From positions 54,627 to 118,626 of the forward strand of contig JAIEMJ010000044.1 in NCBI GenBank assembly GCA_019752335.1: a stretch of 64,000 nucleotides of DNA, in the 5' to 3' direction. This document shows, one piece after another, positions 42,965 through 52,125 of the stretch. The notes below the pieces were generated by a model that saw nothing but the letters and a program-made list of their open reading frames with translations, searched no databases and had not been told where the DNA came from. A program made the position numbers and the translations under genes. The stretch comes from Bryobacteraceae bacterium (GTDB taxonomy: Bacteria; Acidobacteriota; Terriglobia; Bryobacterales; Bryobacteraceae). How positions within the stretch are numbered: the stretch's first letter is position 1; each line of letters begins with the position of its first letter.

Positions 42965-43141
42965 ATGCCAAAAGTGAATGTCCGCCCGCGAGAGCAAGCC
43001 TCGGCCGGGGAACAAGTGGTGATGCCGGTAGAAGCGGCGCCGGCCCGCCGCAAGCTAGGTACCGCGCAAGCCGACTTCCGTGTGCCGGACGACTTCGACG
43101 CCAGCCTGCCGGAAGAAGTCCTGCGTGGCTTTGAGCGGTGA
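42965..43141 (+). pseudogene. Phd/YefM-type antitoxin with internal deletion
   Basis: A 58-residue frame. The start (MPKVNV) and the end (RVPDDFDASLPEEVLRGFER) match antitoxins paired with PIN toxins, whose tails end in DDFDAPLPDDVLAAFEGR-like sequence. The middle, which normally carries the HEAKTHLSRLLEEV helix, is reduced to REQASAGEQVV. About 20-25 residues seem to be missing in frame. The frame is open, so a product could still be made. Confidence 0.6.
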
Positions 43142-43197
43142 AGATCCTTCCGACGCCCGGCGACCGCATCCGGGAGTATGACGTAGACTTGCTGTAG
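43138..43197 (+). pseudogene. Remnant of a VapC PIN toxin
   Basis: GTG overlaps the antitoxin stop (GTGA), the usual toxin start. The frame encodes only VKILPTPGDRIREYDVDLL. The first four residues fit the VKILLDTHALLWW-type start and the last dozen fit the DRRIREYDVxLL-type end of PIN toxins. About 100 residues between them are lost, so the toxin is dead. Confidence 0.55.
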
Positions 43198-44328
43198 TTG
43201 ACCACGATACGCACATTCCTACTCCTCGGCCTGACACTCCGGTGGGCAGCCGCCGATGACCGGGCCGTTTTCCCGGTGAAGCAGGTTTTGGACCTGCCGC
43301 CCGCCCCCGGCAACCCCCGCAATACGGAGGGGGCCTTCGTTTCTTTGCGCGACGGGCGTATTCTCTTCGCCTATACGAAGTTCACGGGCGGCGGCAGTGA
43401 CCATGATGCCGCCACCATCGTGGCGCGCTATTCGCGCGACCAGGGCCGCACCTGGACCGCCACCGACGCGCCGCTCGTCGGCCGCGAGGGGCAGATGAAC
43501 GCCATGAGCGTCTCCCTCCTGCGGCTACAGGACGGACGCATCGCCCTCTTCTATCTGCGCAAGAATTCGCTTGCCGATTGCCATCCTTATCTGCGTTATT
43601 CCTCGGACGAAGGCGCCACTTGGACTGAGGCGGTAAGCACCATCGCCGAACCGGGCTACTACGTCCTCAACAATGACCGGGTGGTGCAACTGCGGGGTGG
43701 CCGTCTGGTGATGCCGGTGGCGCTGCATGCCCCGATTGACGGCAAATTCAGTACGCGCGGTGTCGCCATGACGTACCTTTCGGACGATGCCGGCCGGACC
43801 TGGCGACGCACGCTGGTCGCGGAGCCCCCGATGGAAGAGGGCGCCTGGCGCGCCGGCTTTCAAGAGCCCGGCGTGGTGGAACTTTCCGACGGCCGCTTGC
43901 TGATGTTCATCCGTACGCAGCAATCTAGCCAGTATCTGGCTTACTCGAGCGACCAGGGCACAACCTGGAGCGTGCCGCAGCCCTCCCCAATCGCCTCGCC
44001 GCTGTCGCCGGCCTCGATCAAACGGCTGCCCGGCAAGGGCGGTTTGCTGATGGTGTGGAACGACCACGCGTCCGCGCCAGAGCCAGTCCGCGCGACGGCG
44101 AAGAGCGGCGGGAAGCGCACGCCGCTCACTGTGGCCATTTCGACCGATGATGGGAAAACCTGGAGCAAACGCCATGACATTCGCAACGCGCCGGACGGCT
44201 GGTATTGCTACACCGCGATCCATTTCGTAAAGGACCAGGTGCTGCTCGGCTTTGCCTCCGGCGGCAGCGGACTGCCGGGACTTTCGCGCATGGAACTGGT
44301 GCGTTTCCGCTGGCGCGATCTACGGTGA
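43198..44328 (+). CDS. Sialidase-like BNR-repeat exo-glycosidase, exported
   Basis: The protein has 376 residues. Five Asp-boxes (SxDxGxTW) are visible: SRDQGRTW, SSDEGATW, SDDAGRTW, SSDQGTTW and STDDGKTW. They define a six-bladed propeller. The start is TTG 43198, directly after the toxin remnant; it gives a plausible signal peptide (TFLLLGLTLRWAAA). No ATG is available. The family includes sialidases and related glycosidases, and substrate is unknown. The odd start suggests that deletion in the toxin gene may have moved its translation signals. Confidence 0.82.
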   Translation: MTTIRTFLLLGLTLRWAAADDRAVFPVKQVLDLPPAPGNPRNTEGAFVSLRDGRILFAYTKFTGGGSDHDAATIVARYSRDQGRTWTATDAPLVGREGQMNAMSVSLLRLQDGRIALFYLRKNSLADCHPYLRYSSDEGATWTEAVSTIAEPGYYVLNNDRVVQLRGGRLVMPVALHAPIDGKFSTRGVAMTYLSDDAGRTWRRTLVAEPPMEEGAWRAGFQEPGVVELSDGRLLMFIRTQQSSQYLAYSSDQGTTWSVPQPSPIASPLSPASIKRLPGKGGLLMVWNDHASAPEPVRATAKSGGKRTPLTVAISTDDGKTWSKRHDIRNAPDGWYCYTAIHFVKDQVLLGFASGGSGLPGLSRMELVRFRWRDLR

Positions 44329-44358
44329 CGGACCAGGGGGGCCGCCCTAAGAAGTGGC

Positions 44359-45684
44359 TTAGGCGTTCAGATCTAGCCGGCCGGTGCTGTCGCCGAATTG
44401 TTCGGTGGGCACGCCGACGCGGTCCAGCATGTTTACGAAAAGATTAGCCACGGGAGTCATCTCCGGGGCCTTGATGAAGCGTCCGCCGCGCTGGCCGCCG
44501 GCGCGTCCGGCGACGAGCAGGGGCAGGTCCACGTAGGAGTGCTGGTTGCCGTCGCTGATGGCGCCGCCGTAGAGAATCGTGGAATGGTCGAGTAAGTTGC
44601 CATCGCCGTCCGGCGTCGATTTGAGCTTATCCAGGAAATAAGCAAACAGCTCAACGTGGAAGCAGTTGATCTTGGTTACTTTCTCGATAAAGTCGGGATG
44701 GCCGCGATGATGAGTGAGCGGGTGGTGTGGATCAGGCACGCCGATTTCGGGGTACGTGCGCACGCTGCCTTCACGGCCGATCATCATGGTGGAAACGCGC
44801 GTCAGGTCCGATTGGAAGGCGATGGTTTGTAAGTCGAACATCAACTTCACATAGTCGGCGAACTGGAAGGGGATGCCAGACGGCTTCTCCATCGCGGGGA
44901 CTTCGGTGTCTTTTTCGGCCGACTCAATGCGCTTCTCTACTTCGCGAATCGACGTCAGATACTCGTCGATCTTGCGGCGATCCGCCGGGCCCAAGGTGGC
45001 GACTAACTGTTGCGTACTGGCCAGGGAGCGGTCCAGAATACTGCGGCGGTACAGTGACCGGCGCGCGCGGACTTCGGGCGGCAGGCTAGGATCGACGTTG
45101 CCGAAGAGCCGCTCAAACACTGAGCGCGGATTTACTTCCACCATCATCGGCGTGTCGGCGTCTTTCCAGGAGATGCTATTCGTATAAGCACAACTGGAGC
45201 CGGTGTCGCAGTTGCCCACCATGCGCGAATCTTCGCAGCCCAGTTGCAAGGAAGCCACGCGCGTTTCGGAGGCGAATTTCTTCGCGGCGAGTTGATCGAA
45301 CGTCAAGCCGGCGTGGACGTCGGAGCCGACGGTGTACTTCGGCGGCACGGACGACAGAAAGCTGCCCGAGGCTTTGGCATGGCCGCCGCCCTTGGCTTTG
45401 CCCGCCGCCGGATTCGTCAGGTTGCTGACGATGTTGATGTCGTTCTTGAAGGGCGCCAACGGCTGCAGGATGCGGGAGAATTCGAAGTCGGCGCCCGTGC
45501 CCTTGGGCGTCCACTGGTTCATGATGATGCCGTTCGGCACGTATACCACGGCCACGCGGCGAGCCTGCCCGGCCGCCTTGGCCGGCGCCGCCATGGCGGG
45601 ACGCATCGCGTCCAGCAGTGGCAACGAAATAGCGCCGCCAATCAGGGCGCGGCGAGAAAGATGCTTGCCAGTTAAGTAGGTCAT
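44359..45684 (-). CDS. DUF1552 secreted protein
   Basis: The protein has 441 residues with a twin-arginine-like signal (LSRRALIGGAISLPLLDAM). Core family blocks are VAVVYVPNGIIMNQWTPKG, LQLGCEDSRMVGNCDTG and the C-terminal FVNMLDRVGVPTEQFGDSTG. These proteins occur beside DUF1592-type cytochromes in Solibacter, planctomycetes and myxobacteria; biochemical activity is unknown. Its ATG overlaps the stop of that cytochrome gene by 4 bp. Confidence 0.92.
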   Translation of the reverse strand: MTYLTGKHLSRRALIGGAISLPLLDAMRPAMAAPAKAAGQARRVAVVYVPNGIIMNQWTPKGTGADFEFSRILQPLAPFKNDINIVSNLTNPAAGKAKGGGHAKASGSFLSSVPPKYTVGSDVHAGLTFDQLAAKKFASETRVASLQLGCEDSRMVGNCDTGSSCAYTNSISWKDADTPMMVEVNPRSVFERLFGNVDPSLPPEVRARRSLYRRSILDRSLASTQQLVATLGPADRRKIDEYLTSIREVEKRIESAEKDTEVPAMEKPSGIPFQFADYVKLMFDLQTIAFQSDLTRVSTMMIGREGSVRTYPEIGVPDPHHPLTHHRGHPDFIEKVTKINCFHVELFAYFLDKLKSTPDGDGNLLDHSTILYGGAISDGNQHSYVDLPLLVAGRAGGQRGGRFIKAPEMTPVANLFVNMLDRVGVPTEQFGDSTGRLDLNA

Positions 45685-48164
45685 TTCCGTAGATCTCCTG
45701 CAATGAGGGCGTTACTTCGGCGGCGCATTTGGAATGGATAGCTATTGACGATCTCGAGAACCAGTTGCGAGAAGCGATAATTCTTGGCGGGTAACCGGTC
45801 GGCGATGGCGGCGACCAGGGAACGGTCGTACCGTTCGAGTCCGCGGCCTAGCGCGTAGGTGAAGAGCTTGTCGGTCATCCCGCGCACGAAGGCGGCGCGG
45901 TCGTCCTTGAGTAACTTCTTCAGTTCCACAGGGCCTTGAAAGAGCCGGTTGCCGGGTAAAGAGCCCGAAGCATCCACCGGGAACTTGCCGTCCACCGTGC
46001 GCCACGCGCCGACGGCGTCAAAATTTTCGAGGCCGAAGCCGAGCGGATCCATCTTCGAGTGGCAACTCGCGCAAGCCGGACTCTTCCGGTGCGCCTCCAT
46101 CTGCTGCCGCAGCGACGCCGACAGGCCGACCTTGGTGTCGTCAAGCGCGGGCACCGAAGGCGGCGGCGGGGGAGGCGGCGAGTTGAGTAAGTTCTCCAAA
46201 ATCCATTTGCCGCGCAATACCGGCGAGGTTCGTGTGGAGTAAGACGATATGGTGAGGATACTACCGTGCGCCAGGATGCCGCCGCCGCGCTGATTCTGGC
46301 TCATGTCGACGCGGCGGAAGGCCGGGCCGGTAATTCCGGGGATGCCGTAGTAGCGCGCTAGACGCTCGTTCAAGTAAGTGTAGTTCGCGTCCAGAATCTC
46401 CAGCACGCTGCCGTCGTTGGAAACGATATTCTGCAGGAATAGCTCGGTTTCACGGCGCATGGAGTAACGCAGGCTTTCGTCAAAATCCTTAAAGCGTTCC
46501 AGATCCGGCTTCATCACGTCGATGTTCTTGAATTGCAGCCATTGGCCCGCGAAGTTCTCCACCAACGCCTTGGATTTGGGGTCGCGCAGCATCCGCTGTA
46601 CTTGCGCGGCCTGGACGGCCGGCTGCCGGAGCTGTCCCGTACCAGCTAAGCGCAGCAACTCTGCGTCCGGCGTGCTGCTCCACAGGAAATACGAGAGCCG
46701 CGTGGCGAGTTCGTAGGCGTTGACGGGTTGATCCGGGCCAGCCGGCTTCGAAGAATTATCTCTTTCGATCCGGAAGAGGAAATTCGGCGAGACCAGGATT
46801 CCTTCCAGCGCCGTAGCGATGCCTTCTTCGAAGGAGTCACCGTTCTTGCGGGCGAGCTGGTAGAAATCAACAAACTGGCTGGTTTCGGCGGCGGTAACGG
46901 GCCGCCGGAAAGCGCGGGCGGCGAAGGTGCTGATAATAGTCCGCGCACAGGGCGCATCCTTCGTGCGGCAGACGAAAATCTTCGCCAGGCTCTCGGGCGA
47001 GGGGCCAATGGTCTGGTTGAACGGCCCGCCAATATCCAAGCTCTCCCAGCGATTGTCGATGCGTGTCTCAATGCGATCCGTCTTGATCTTCGTGCCGTAC
47101 TTCCGTAGCGTCTCGATATCCTTTTCGGTTAGCTTGCCGCGGGTGCCAATCAGCGGCTCGGCTTTGCGGGTAGACGGCTCCGGAGCCTGGTAGAACGGCG
47201 GCAAGCCATGGTAATTCCGGATGTAGGACATCGACAGCAGATGCTCGCCGGCCTTTACCGGCGCGCGCACCTCGACGATTTGTCCTTCAAGGTCGGTCGC
47301 ATCGACTGACCATTCTTTGATCTTCACGCCGTCCATCCACAGCGACGGCGTCACCGGCTCGGACTGGTTCGGACGGTGGCCATTCAGCACCAGGCGGAAA
47401 TTGTACTCGGCGTCCACCGGAAAACGGTGCAGGAAATGAGCGGCGTGGCGGGTGCTGAGTCCGGTAAGGTCGTAGTCTTTCACCTGCTCGGGCGTCAAGG
47501 GCCGGCCCTTGCTCTCGTTGGTGAGCAGATCGTTCAAACGCACGGGCGCCGAGTAATGGATGTTGGCGGGCTTCAGTTTGTCCGGCCCAAACACCGCGGT
47601 ACGCACCACGCGCTCCGCCGCGTCGACGTACTTTTCGAGCAACACCGGTGACAGATTCAGCGCCTCTCCGATGTTGTCAAAGCCAAACGCCGACTCGTCC
47701 TGCGGGAAATTCTCCGTCGGGCGGATGTCGACGCCGAGCAGGTCGCGCACCGTATTGTTGTATTCCACGCGATTCAGGCGGCGGGGCGTTGGCCGGCCTG
47801 CGTCGGGCTTGGTCGCCCGGTCCTGCCGCAGGAATTCGGCGGCCAGCCACTGGGTGACGGCTGCGGCGTCGGCGGCGGAGGGCCGGGGCGCGCCTTGCGG
47901 CGGCATCTCGCCGGACTTGATCTTCTCGGCCACCCGCTCCCAGAGCTCCCGTTCGCCATCGAAGTCGTGCCGGCCGCTGAGGTTGACGTCGCCGGACTGC
48001 ACCTTGGCGTTGTGGCAGCCCACGCAGTTCTTGCTCACCAAAGCCGAGACGGCTTTGCCGTCCGCCCGGAGCGTCGCGGCAAGAATGAGAGTGAGAGCGG
48101 CGAGATGGAGTGCGGAAGAAATAGTAGAACGCCTCTGTAAGAAAGATGATGAAAAACCGTACAT
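45681..48164 (-). CDS. DUF1587-DUF1595-DUF1592-DUF1588-DUF1585 cytochrome c-type protein
   Basis: The protein has 827 residues with a signal peptide at about 16-34. An N-terminal heme c domain (CVGCHNAKVQSGDVNLSG at about 47) is followed by the domain string of this family: RLNRVEYNNTVRDLLGVD (DUF1587), RAFRRPVTAAE (DUF1595), LSYFLWSSTPDAELLRLA (DUF1592), RGGGILAHGSILTISSYSTRTSPVLRG in part (DUF1588) with a second heme CASCH, and GLERYDRSLVAAIADRL (DUF1585). It is thought to work with DUF1552 in the periplasm. The gene is leader of a two-gene operon. Confidence 0.92.
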   Translation of the reverse strand: MYGFSSSFLQRRSTISSALHLAALTLILAATLRADGKAVSALVSKNCVGCHNAKVQSGDVNLSGRHDFDGERELWERVAEKIKSGEMPPQGAPRPSAADAAAVTQWLAAEFLRQDRATKPDAGRPTPRRLNRVEYNNTVRDLLGVDIRPTENFPQDESAFGFDNIGEALNLSPVLLEKYVDAAERVVRTAVFGPDKLKPANIHYSAPVRLNDLLTNESKGRPLTPEQVKDYDLTGLSTRHAAHFLHRFPVDAEYNFRLVLNGHRPNQSEPVTPSLWMDGVKIKEWSVDATDLEGQIVEVRAPVKAGEHLLSMSYIRNYHGLPPFYQAPEPSTRKAEPLIGTRGKLTEKDIETLRKYGTKIKTDRIETRIDNRWESLDIGGPFNQTIGPSPESLAKIFVCRTKDAPCARTIISTFAARAFRRPVTAAETSQFVDFYQLARKNGDSFEEGIATALEGILVSPNFLFRIERDNSSKPAGPDQPVNAYELATRLSYFLWSSTPDAELLRLAGTGQLRQPAVQAAQVQRMLRDPKSKALVENFAGQWLQFKNIDVMKPDLERFKDFDESLRYSMRRETELFLQNIVSNDGSVLEILDANYTYLNERLARYYGIPGITGPAFRRVDMSQNQRGGGILAHGSILTISSYSTRTSPVLRGKWILENLLNSPPPPPPPSVPALDDTKVGLSASLRQQMEAHRKSPACASCHSKMDPLGFGLENFDAVGAWRTVDGKFPVDASGSLPGNRLFQGPVELKKLLKDDRAAFVRGMTDKLFTYALGRGLERYDRSLVAAIADRLPAKNYRFSQLVLEIVNSYPFQMRRRSNALIAGDLRK

Positions 48165-48215
48165 AGTTACAAGGAAGATTTCGTCCGCAGACTAGCTTAT
48201 CAGCAGGACTAAGGG

Positions 48216-49250
48216 CTAACCGCGATCCCGTTCGAGCGCGTAGCCGTAAAAGATCAGCGACGCGACCCAGGCGATCACCGTCACCACGGCCAGACGGGGG
48301 TCCACGCGGTGGACCACAGTACCGGCGCCGAGCATCAGCACGATTTGGAGGGCGCAGGTTTCGAGCGAGGCCCCCGACGCGAAGCGCCAGCGCTTTTGGG
48401 GACGTGGCTTCACCACCGATGGGTGGTGCCCTACCGCTAAAGCACCAAGAATCGCCGCCAACGCGGCGAGCGGCGACAGACCCAAGTTCAGCAGCAGCGC
48501 GAGCGCGATCAACGGGACGTCCTTGGCGAGCAGCACCTGCCAGCCGCGCAGCGGCATCAACTGATACCGGACGAAGCCCGATGGGCCGTCCAGGGCGAGC
48601 AGCGATTGGGCAATCGTACTCAAGGCCAGTACTACCAGCAAGCTGACGCCGAAAAAGGCCTCGGGGTCGAGCGGCTTGCCGAAGAGGCGATAGAGGGTCG
48701 CGGCGAGGGCGAGCAGCAGGGCCAGGTAAGTGTCCAGCACGCCGAGCAGTTCGCGGGCGTTCTTCGCCATCAGGGCGGCTAGCGGGTGGTGCAAAACGGG
48801 AATCAGGCGCAGCGCATTCAAGTGCGGCAGTCGCGCGGGCAGCACGGTGAAGAGGTACGTCACCGCGGCGATGCCGGCACCAAGGGCGAGAAACCGCCAG
48901 CCCAGCGCCAGGGAACCGGAAGCGCCGCGCACGCCCCAAGCCATCAGGCCGAGCGTGATCCACGCAATCGGACTCATCAAAAGGCTCCCGGCTCGCAAAA
49001 CGCCACGCTCGAGTTGGTTGAGCGGCCAATGCCCCAGGCGATCCACGGGAACGCGGCCCAGCGGATCGGCACTGAGGGGGAAGAGCAAGATCAGCCCCAG
49101 GACGAGGGGTAGAAAAGCATTGGACGGCTGCATGCCGAAGATGAGCATCGCGAAGAGGAAGAAGTTATTCGTGCCCAGCGAGTTGAAACGGCGCAAATCC
49201 CGCCAGCTCAGCTTGGCGAGAGTAACTAGGATTGCGGCGAGCCGAGCCAT
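48216..49250 (-). CDS. ABC transporter permease-like membrane protein
   Basis: The protein has 344 residues with about eight hydrophobic helices and few polar loops. Its family is not recognised from motifs. The ATG at 49250 lies inside the end of the upstream ATPase gene (25-bp overlap), so the two are co-translated, and it is most likely the membrane half of that transporter. FNSLGTNNFFLFAMLIFG near the N-terminus is the most distinctive stretch. A TTG two codons earlier is a possible alternative start. Confidence 0.65.
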   Translation of the reverse strand: MARLAAILVTLAKLSWRDLRRFNSLGTNNFFLFAMLIFGMQPSNAFLPLVLGLILLFPLSADPLGRVPVDRLGHWPLNQLERGVLRAGSLLMSPIAWITLGLMAWGVRGASGSLALGWRFLALGAGIAAVTYLFTVLPARLPHLNALRLIPVLHHPLAALMAKNARELLGVLDTYLALLLALAATLYRLFGKPLDPEAFFGVSLLVVLALSTIAQSLLALDGPSGFVRYQLMPLRGWQVLLAKDVPLIALALLLNLGLSPLAALAAILGALAVGHHPSVVKPRPQKRWRFASGASLETCALQIVLMLGAGTVVHRVDPRLAVVTVIAWVASLIFYGYALERDRG

Positions 49251-49969
49251 GACCAATTTCCGGCGCGCGGCGCCTCTACTAAGTCGAAATAAATCGTTTC
49301 GAGCGGTTGCGTTAATCCGTCGCGGCGGGAATCGAAGACTAACTTACCAGCCCGAATCATCATCACGTGCGTCGCGATTTCTTCCACGATAGAAAGAATA
49401 TGCGAGGTAAGAAATATCGTCACACCGCGCGGCGCAATTTGCACGAGTAAGTCGCGAATGGAACGCGACACCACCGGGTCCAGCCCTTCGAAGGGTTCGT
49501 CAAGAAATAAGACCTGCGGATTCGGCAACAAGGCCATGGCGAGCGCCGTCTTTTTGCGCATCCCGTAGGAGCAGTCATCGAGAAAGGTCTGTCGGCCATG
49601 GTCCAGGGCGAGCGCGCTCAATAGCTCGTCCGTGCGCTCGCGAGTTTCGGTCGCGGTGAGTCCGTAGACGGAGCCCGTCAGGGTGAGGTGCTCTTCCACC
49701 GTCAGCGAGTCAAAGAGCCCTAGGCTTTCGGGCAGCACGCCGACGGCGCGGGAGAGCGCCGGCGTACACGGCGACGCCGCGATGCCCGCGACGGTAGCGC
49801 TGCCGGACGTGGGGGTGAGCAGGCCGGTGAGCATCTTCACCGCGGTCGACTTTCCCGCGCCGTTGGGGCCTAAAAACGCGCAGATCGTGCCGCGTTCGAT
49901 ATTCAGGTCCAACCCGTCGACCGCCGTATGGGCGCCATAAGTCTTCGTTAGTTTGCGTGCTTCGATCAT
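49226..49969 (-). CDS. ABC transporter ATP-binding protein
   Basis: The protein has 247 residues. Walker A is GPNGAGKST, the Q-loop GVLPESLG replaces the usual Gln, and the signature CSYGMRKKTAL is degenerate (usual LSGGQ). Walker B is VLFLDEPFEGLD and the switch His is in LTSHIL. It is close to CcmA-type ATPases of drug, lipid or gliding exporters. Its start overlaps the MFS gene stop by 4 bp. Confidence 0.88.
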   Translation of the reverse strand: MIEARKLTKTYGAHTAVDGLDLNIERGTICAFLGPNGAGKSTAVKMLTGLLTPTSGSATVAGIAASPCTPALSRAVGVLPESLGLFDSLTVEEHLTLTGSVYGLTATETRERTDELLSALALDHGRQTFLDDCSYGMRKKTALAMALLPNPQVLFLDEPFEGLDPVVSRSIRDLLVQIAPRGVTIFLTSHILSIVEEIATHVMMIRAGKLVFDSRRDGLTQPLETIYFDLVEAPRAGNWSWLGSPQS

Positions 49970-51144
49970 GCCATCTGCTCGATTTCTTCCGTCCGCCGCA
50001 ACGGACGGCCATCGGGTAAAGTGAGGGCCATCGCCAAGCCAAACAAGGGGATCGCCGCCACCACCAAAAACATGCGCTCCACGGAGGTATGGTCGGCCAG
50101 CCAGCCCAGTAACGGCGATGCGACGCCACCCACCGTGGTGGCCAAGCCGATCGTAATTCCCGACGCCGTGCCCACACGATTCGGCAGATACTCCTGCCCC
50201 AAAACTACCATCACACTAAAGTGAATAAAGAGCGCGATGCCCAGCGGAATGAGTAACCACGTGGCGAGGGTGACGTCGCGCACCTGCTGGAGTAACCACA
50301 GGGTGGGGCCCAGCAAGGAAAAAGCAATGATGATGACGCGCTTCCGGCTCCAGCGATCCGCCATTTGTCCGCCGAGCAGAGTGCCAAAGGCGCCGGCGGC
50401 GAGTAAGATCGATAAGGCGGTGCCGCCGGCCGACTTAGTCTGATGCAAGACTTCAATCCAAAAAATCGGCAAAAACGTGTAAATGCCAAACGACACCATG
50501 GAGCGCGCCGCCACACAGCCGCTCAGCCGCCAAAAAGCGCTCCAGCGATCCACGCCGCGCAACGCGGCCTTGCGCGTCGCCTGCCGTTCCCGCGCGACGC
50601 GTTCGAGGTAACCTAGCTGGCTCAGCAGCCACGTGGCCATCAGCACCGCCGGCGCCAGCAGCCAGGCGACGCCGCCCAGGCCATAGGCGACCATCGCTTG
50701 GGTGGCCAGAAACGGACCTAGCGCGAAGCCAGCGTTGCCGCCCACCGCGAAGACGCTCATGCCGGTGGCATGCCGGTCACCCGAGGAGAGCATCACCAGT
50801 CGCGCGGCTTCCGGGTGGTAAGCGGCCATGCCGCAGCCGGCCAGCATCATCGCGGCGAGCGCCAGCGGATAGCTGCCGGCAAAGCCGGCCAGCGCCAAAC
50901 CGAGGCCGGCCACCAGCAGACCGGCGGGCAACAGCCACGGCGAATTCCGGCGATCCGCCATGTGCCCGAACCACGGCTGAATCACCGAAGAGACCACGTT
51001 GGCCGCGAAGACCAGGCTGGCGGCCGCCGCGTAGGTGTAATGGCGTTCAGAGACGAAGAACGGCACCAGAGCGGGCACCGCGCCTTGGCTGATGTCGAGG
51101 AAGAGGTGGCTAACGGTCACCGTGGAGACCGCGCGCTTGTTCAT
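49966..51144 (-). CDS. MFS transporter, fosmidomycin-resistance (Fsr) family
   Basis: The protein has 392 residues and 12 helices. The opening HLFLDISQGAVPALVPFFV, QPWFGHMADRR in loop 2-3, and GCGMAAYHPEAARLV followed by GNAGFALGP are features of the Fsr branch. Export of a small molecule or peptide is likely; the substrate is unknown. It overlaps nusB upstream and the ABC ATPase downstream by 4 bp each, a tight operon. Confidence 0.87.
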   Translation of the reverse strand: MNKRAVSTVTVSHLFLDISQGAVPALVPFFVSERHYTYAAAASLVFAANVVSSVIQPWFGHMADRRNSPWLLPAGLLVAGLGLALAGFAGSYPLALAAMMLAGCGMAAYHPEAARLVMLSSGDRHATGMSVFAVGGNAGFALGPFLATQAMVAYGLGGVAWLLAPAVLMATWLLSQLGYLERVARERQATRKAALRGVDRWSAFWRLSGCVAARSMVSFGIYTFLPIFWIEVLHQTKSAGGTALSILLAAGAFGTLLGGQMADRWSRKRVIIIAFSLLGPTLWLLQQVRDVTLATWLLIPLGIALFIHFSVMVVLGQEYLPNRVGTASGITIGLATTVGGVASPLLGWLADHTSVERMFLVVAAIPLFGLAMALTLPDGRPLRRTEEIEQMA

Positions 51145-51605
51145 GTCGCCGGGTCCGCCGGAGGGCGCGCCGCCGGCTGCGTCGCTTCGATGCTCTTCGC
51201 CACGGCATCCAGTAGACCGTTGATAAACGGGACGCTCTCGTCGCCCGAAAAGCGGCGCGCAAGTTCCAGGGCCTCGTCGATCACAATGGCCGACGCGCTT
51301 TCGCCGCGCATCAGTTCGTAGGTGGCGATGCGCAGGATGTTGCGATCCACGGACGGCATACGCTCCACCCGCCAGTTCTGCGAATACTTGGCGAGCGTCT
51401 CGTCGATCGTGGTCAGGCGGTCCAGCGTGCCGTAGACCAGCGCCTCCATAAAGCGGTCCCGCTCCATGCGCGCATCGGGCAGGTCATCCTGGGAGTGCAG
51501 CGTTTCGTAGAAGGCGTTCAGCGCCTCCTGCACGTCCAACTTGCGCATGTCGCACGCGAAAACGACCTGCATGGCCCGCTCACGGGATTTATTGCGTCCG
51601 GCCAT
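51141..51605 (-). CDS. nusB: Transcription antitermination factor NusB
   Basis: The protein has 154 residues. It needs NusE/S10 to bind boxA RNA in rRNA operons. The family pattern is clear: RAMQVVFACDM at the N-terminus, MPSVDRNILRIATYEL in the middle and IVIDEALELARRFSGDESVPFINGLLD at the end (shown in part). A Pro/Ala tail extends it slightly. It follows ribH with no gap, the classic ribH-nusB arrangement. Confidence 0.95.
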   Translation of the reverse strand: MAGRNKSRERAMQVVFACDMRKLDVQEALNAFYETLHSQDDLPDARMERDRFMEALVYGTLDRLTTIDETLAKYSQNWRVERMPSVDRNILRIATYELMRGESASAIVIDEALELARRFSGDESVPFINGLLDAVAKSIEATQPAARPPADPAT

Positions 51606-52088
51606 CTAGGCGCGCAGCTTCTTGAGGAGGTTGGCCATCTCGATAGCGGTGTTGGCGGCATCGGCCCCCTTGTTGCCGCTCTTGCCGCCGGCCCGGTCGA
51701 GCGCCTGCTCCAGGGTATTGGTGGTGAGCACGCCGAAGGCGACGGGGATGCCGGAGTCCATCGCGGCGGCGCCGACTTTGGCGGCTTCGCCCGCCACATA
51801 GTCGAAGTGCGAGGTGTCGCCGCGGATCACGCAGCCCAAAGTGAGAATGCCGTCGTGGCGCTTCTGCCCGGCGAGTTCGCGCACCACGACGGGCATTTCG
51901 TAAGCGCCGGGCACGCGGACGATTTCGATATCGGCGGCGCGAGCGCCGGAGCGAGCCAGCGTATCGAGGGCCCCGTCAAGCAGACGGTCCGTAATCAGAC
52001 TGTTGAACCGGCTGACGACGATGGCAAAGCGCAGGCCGGTGGCGTTCAATTCGCCTTCGATAGTTTTGGGATGCATGGGAAGTGACAA
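51606..52088 (-). CDS. ribH: 6,7-dimethyl-8-ribityllumazine synthase
   Basis: Penultimate step of riboflavin synthesis, joining the pyrimidinedione with dihydroxybutanone phosphate. The protein has 160 residues: [41 protein letters not shown] (catalytic His in the GDTSHFD stretch) and [19 protein letters not shown], all typical. It is the first gene of the ribH-nusB-MFS-ABC operon. Its start faces the esterase gene across about 37 bp. Confidence 0.96.
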   Translation of the reverse strand: MSLPMHPKTIEGELNATGLRFAIVVSRFNSLITDRLLDGALDTLARSGARAADIEIVRVPGAYEMPVVVRELAGQKRHDGILTLGCVIRGDTSHFDYVAGEAAKVGAAAMDSGIPVAFGVLTTNTLEQALDRAGGKSGNKGADAANTAIEMANLLKKLRA

Positions 52089-52125
52089 AGGGGGAAGTCT
52101 CCCACTAGTTTATTACACTGGTGTC

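Noticed and set aside
47677..49029. 450-codon minus frame across the DUF1592 and permease genes
   Set aside because: Runs through two real genes in another frame, Arg/Ala/Pro-rich; overlap with well supported proteins excludes it.
52003..52125. Longer N-terminus for the esterase
   Set aside because: It would run antisense through the ribH start and shows no esterase similarity.
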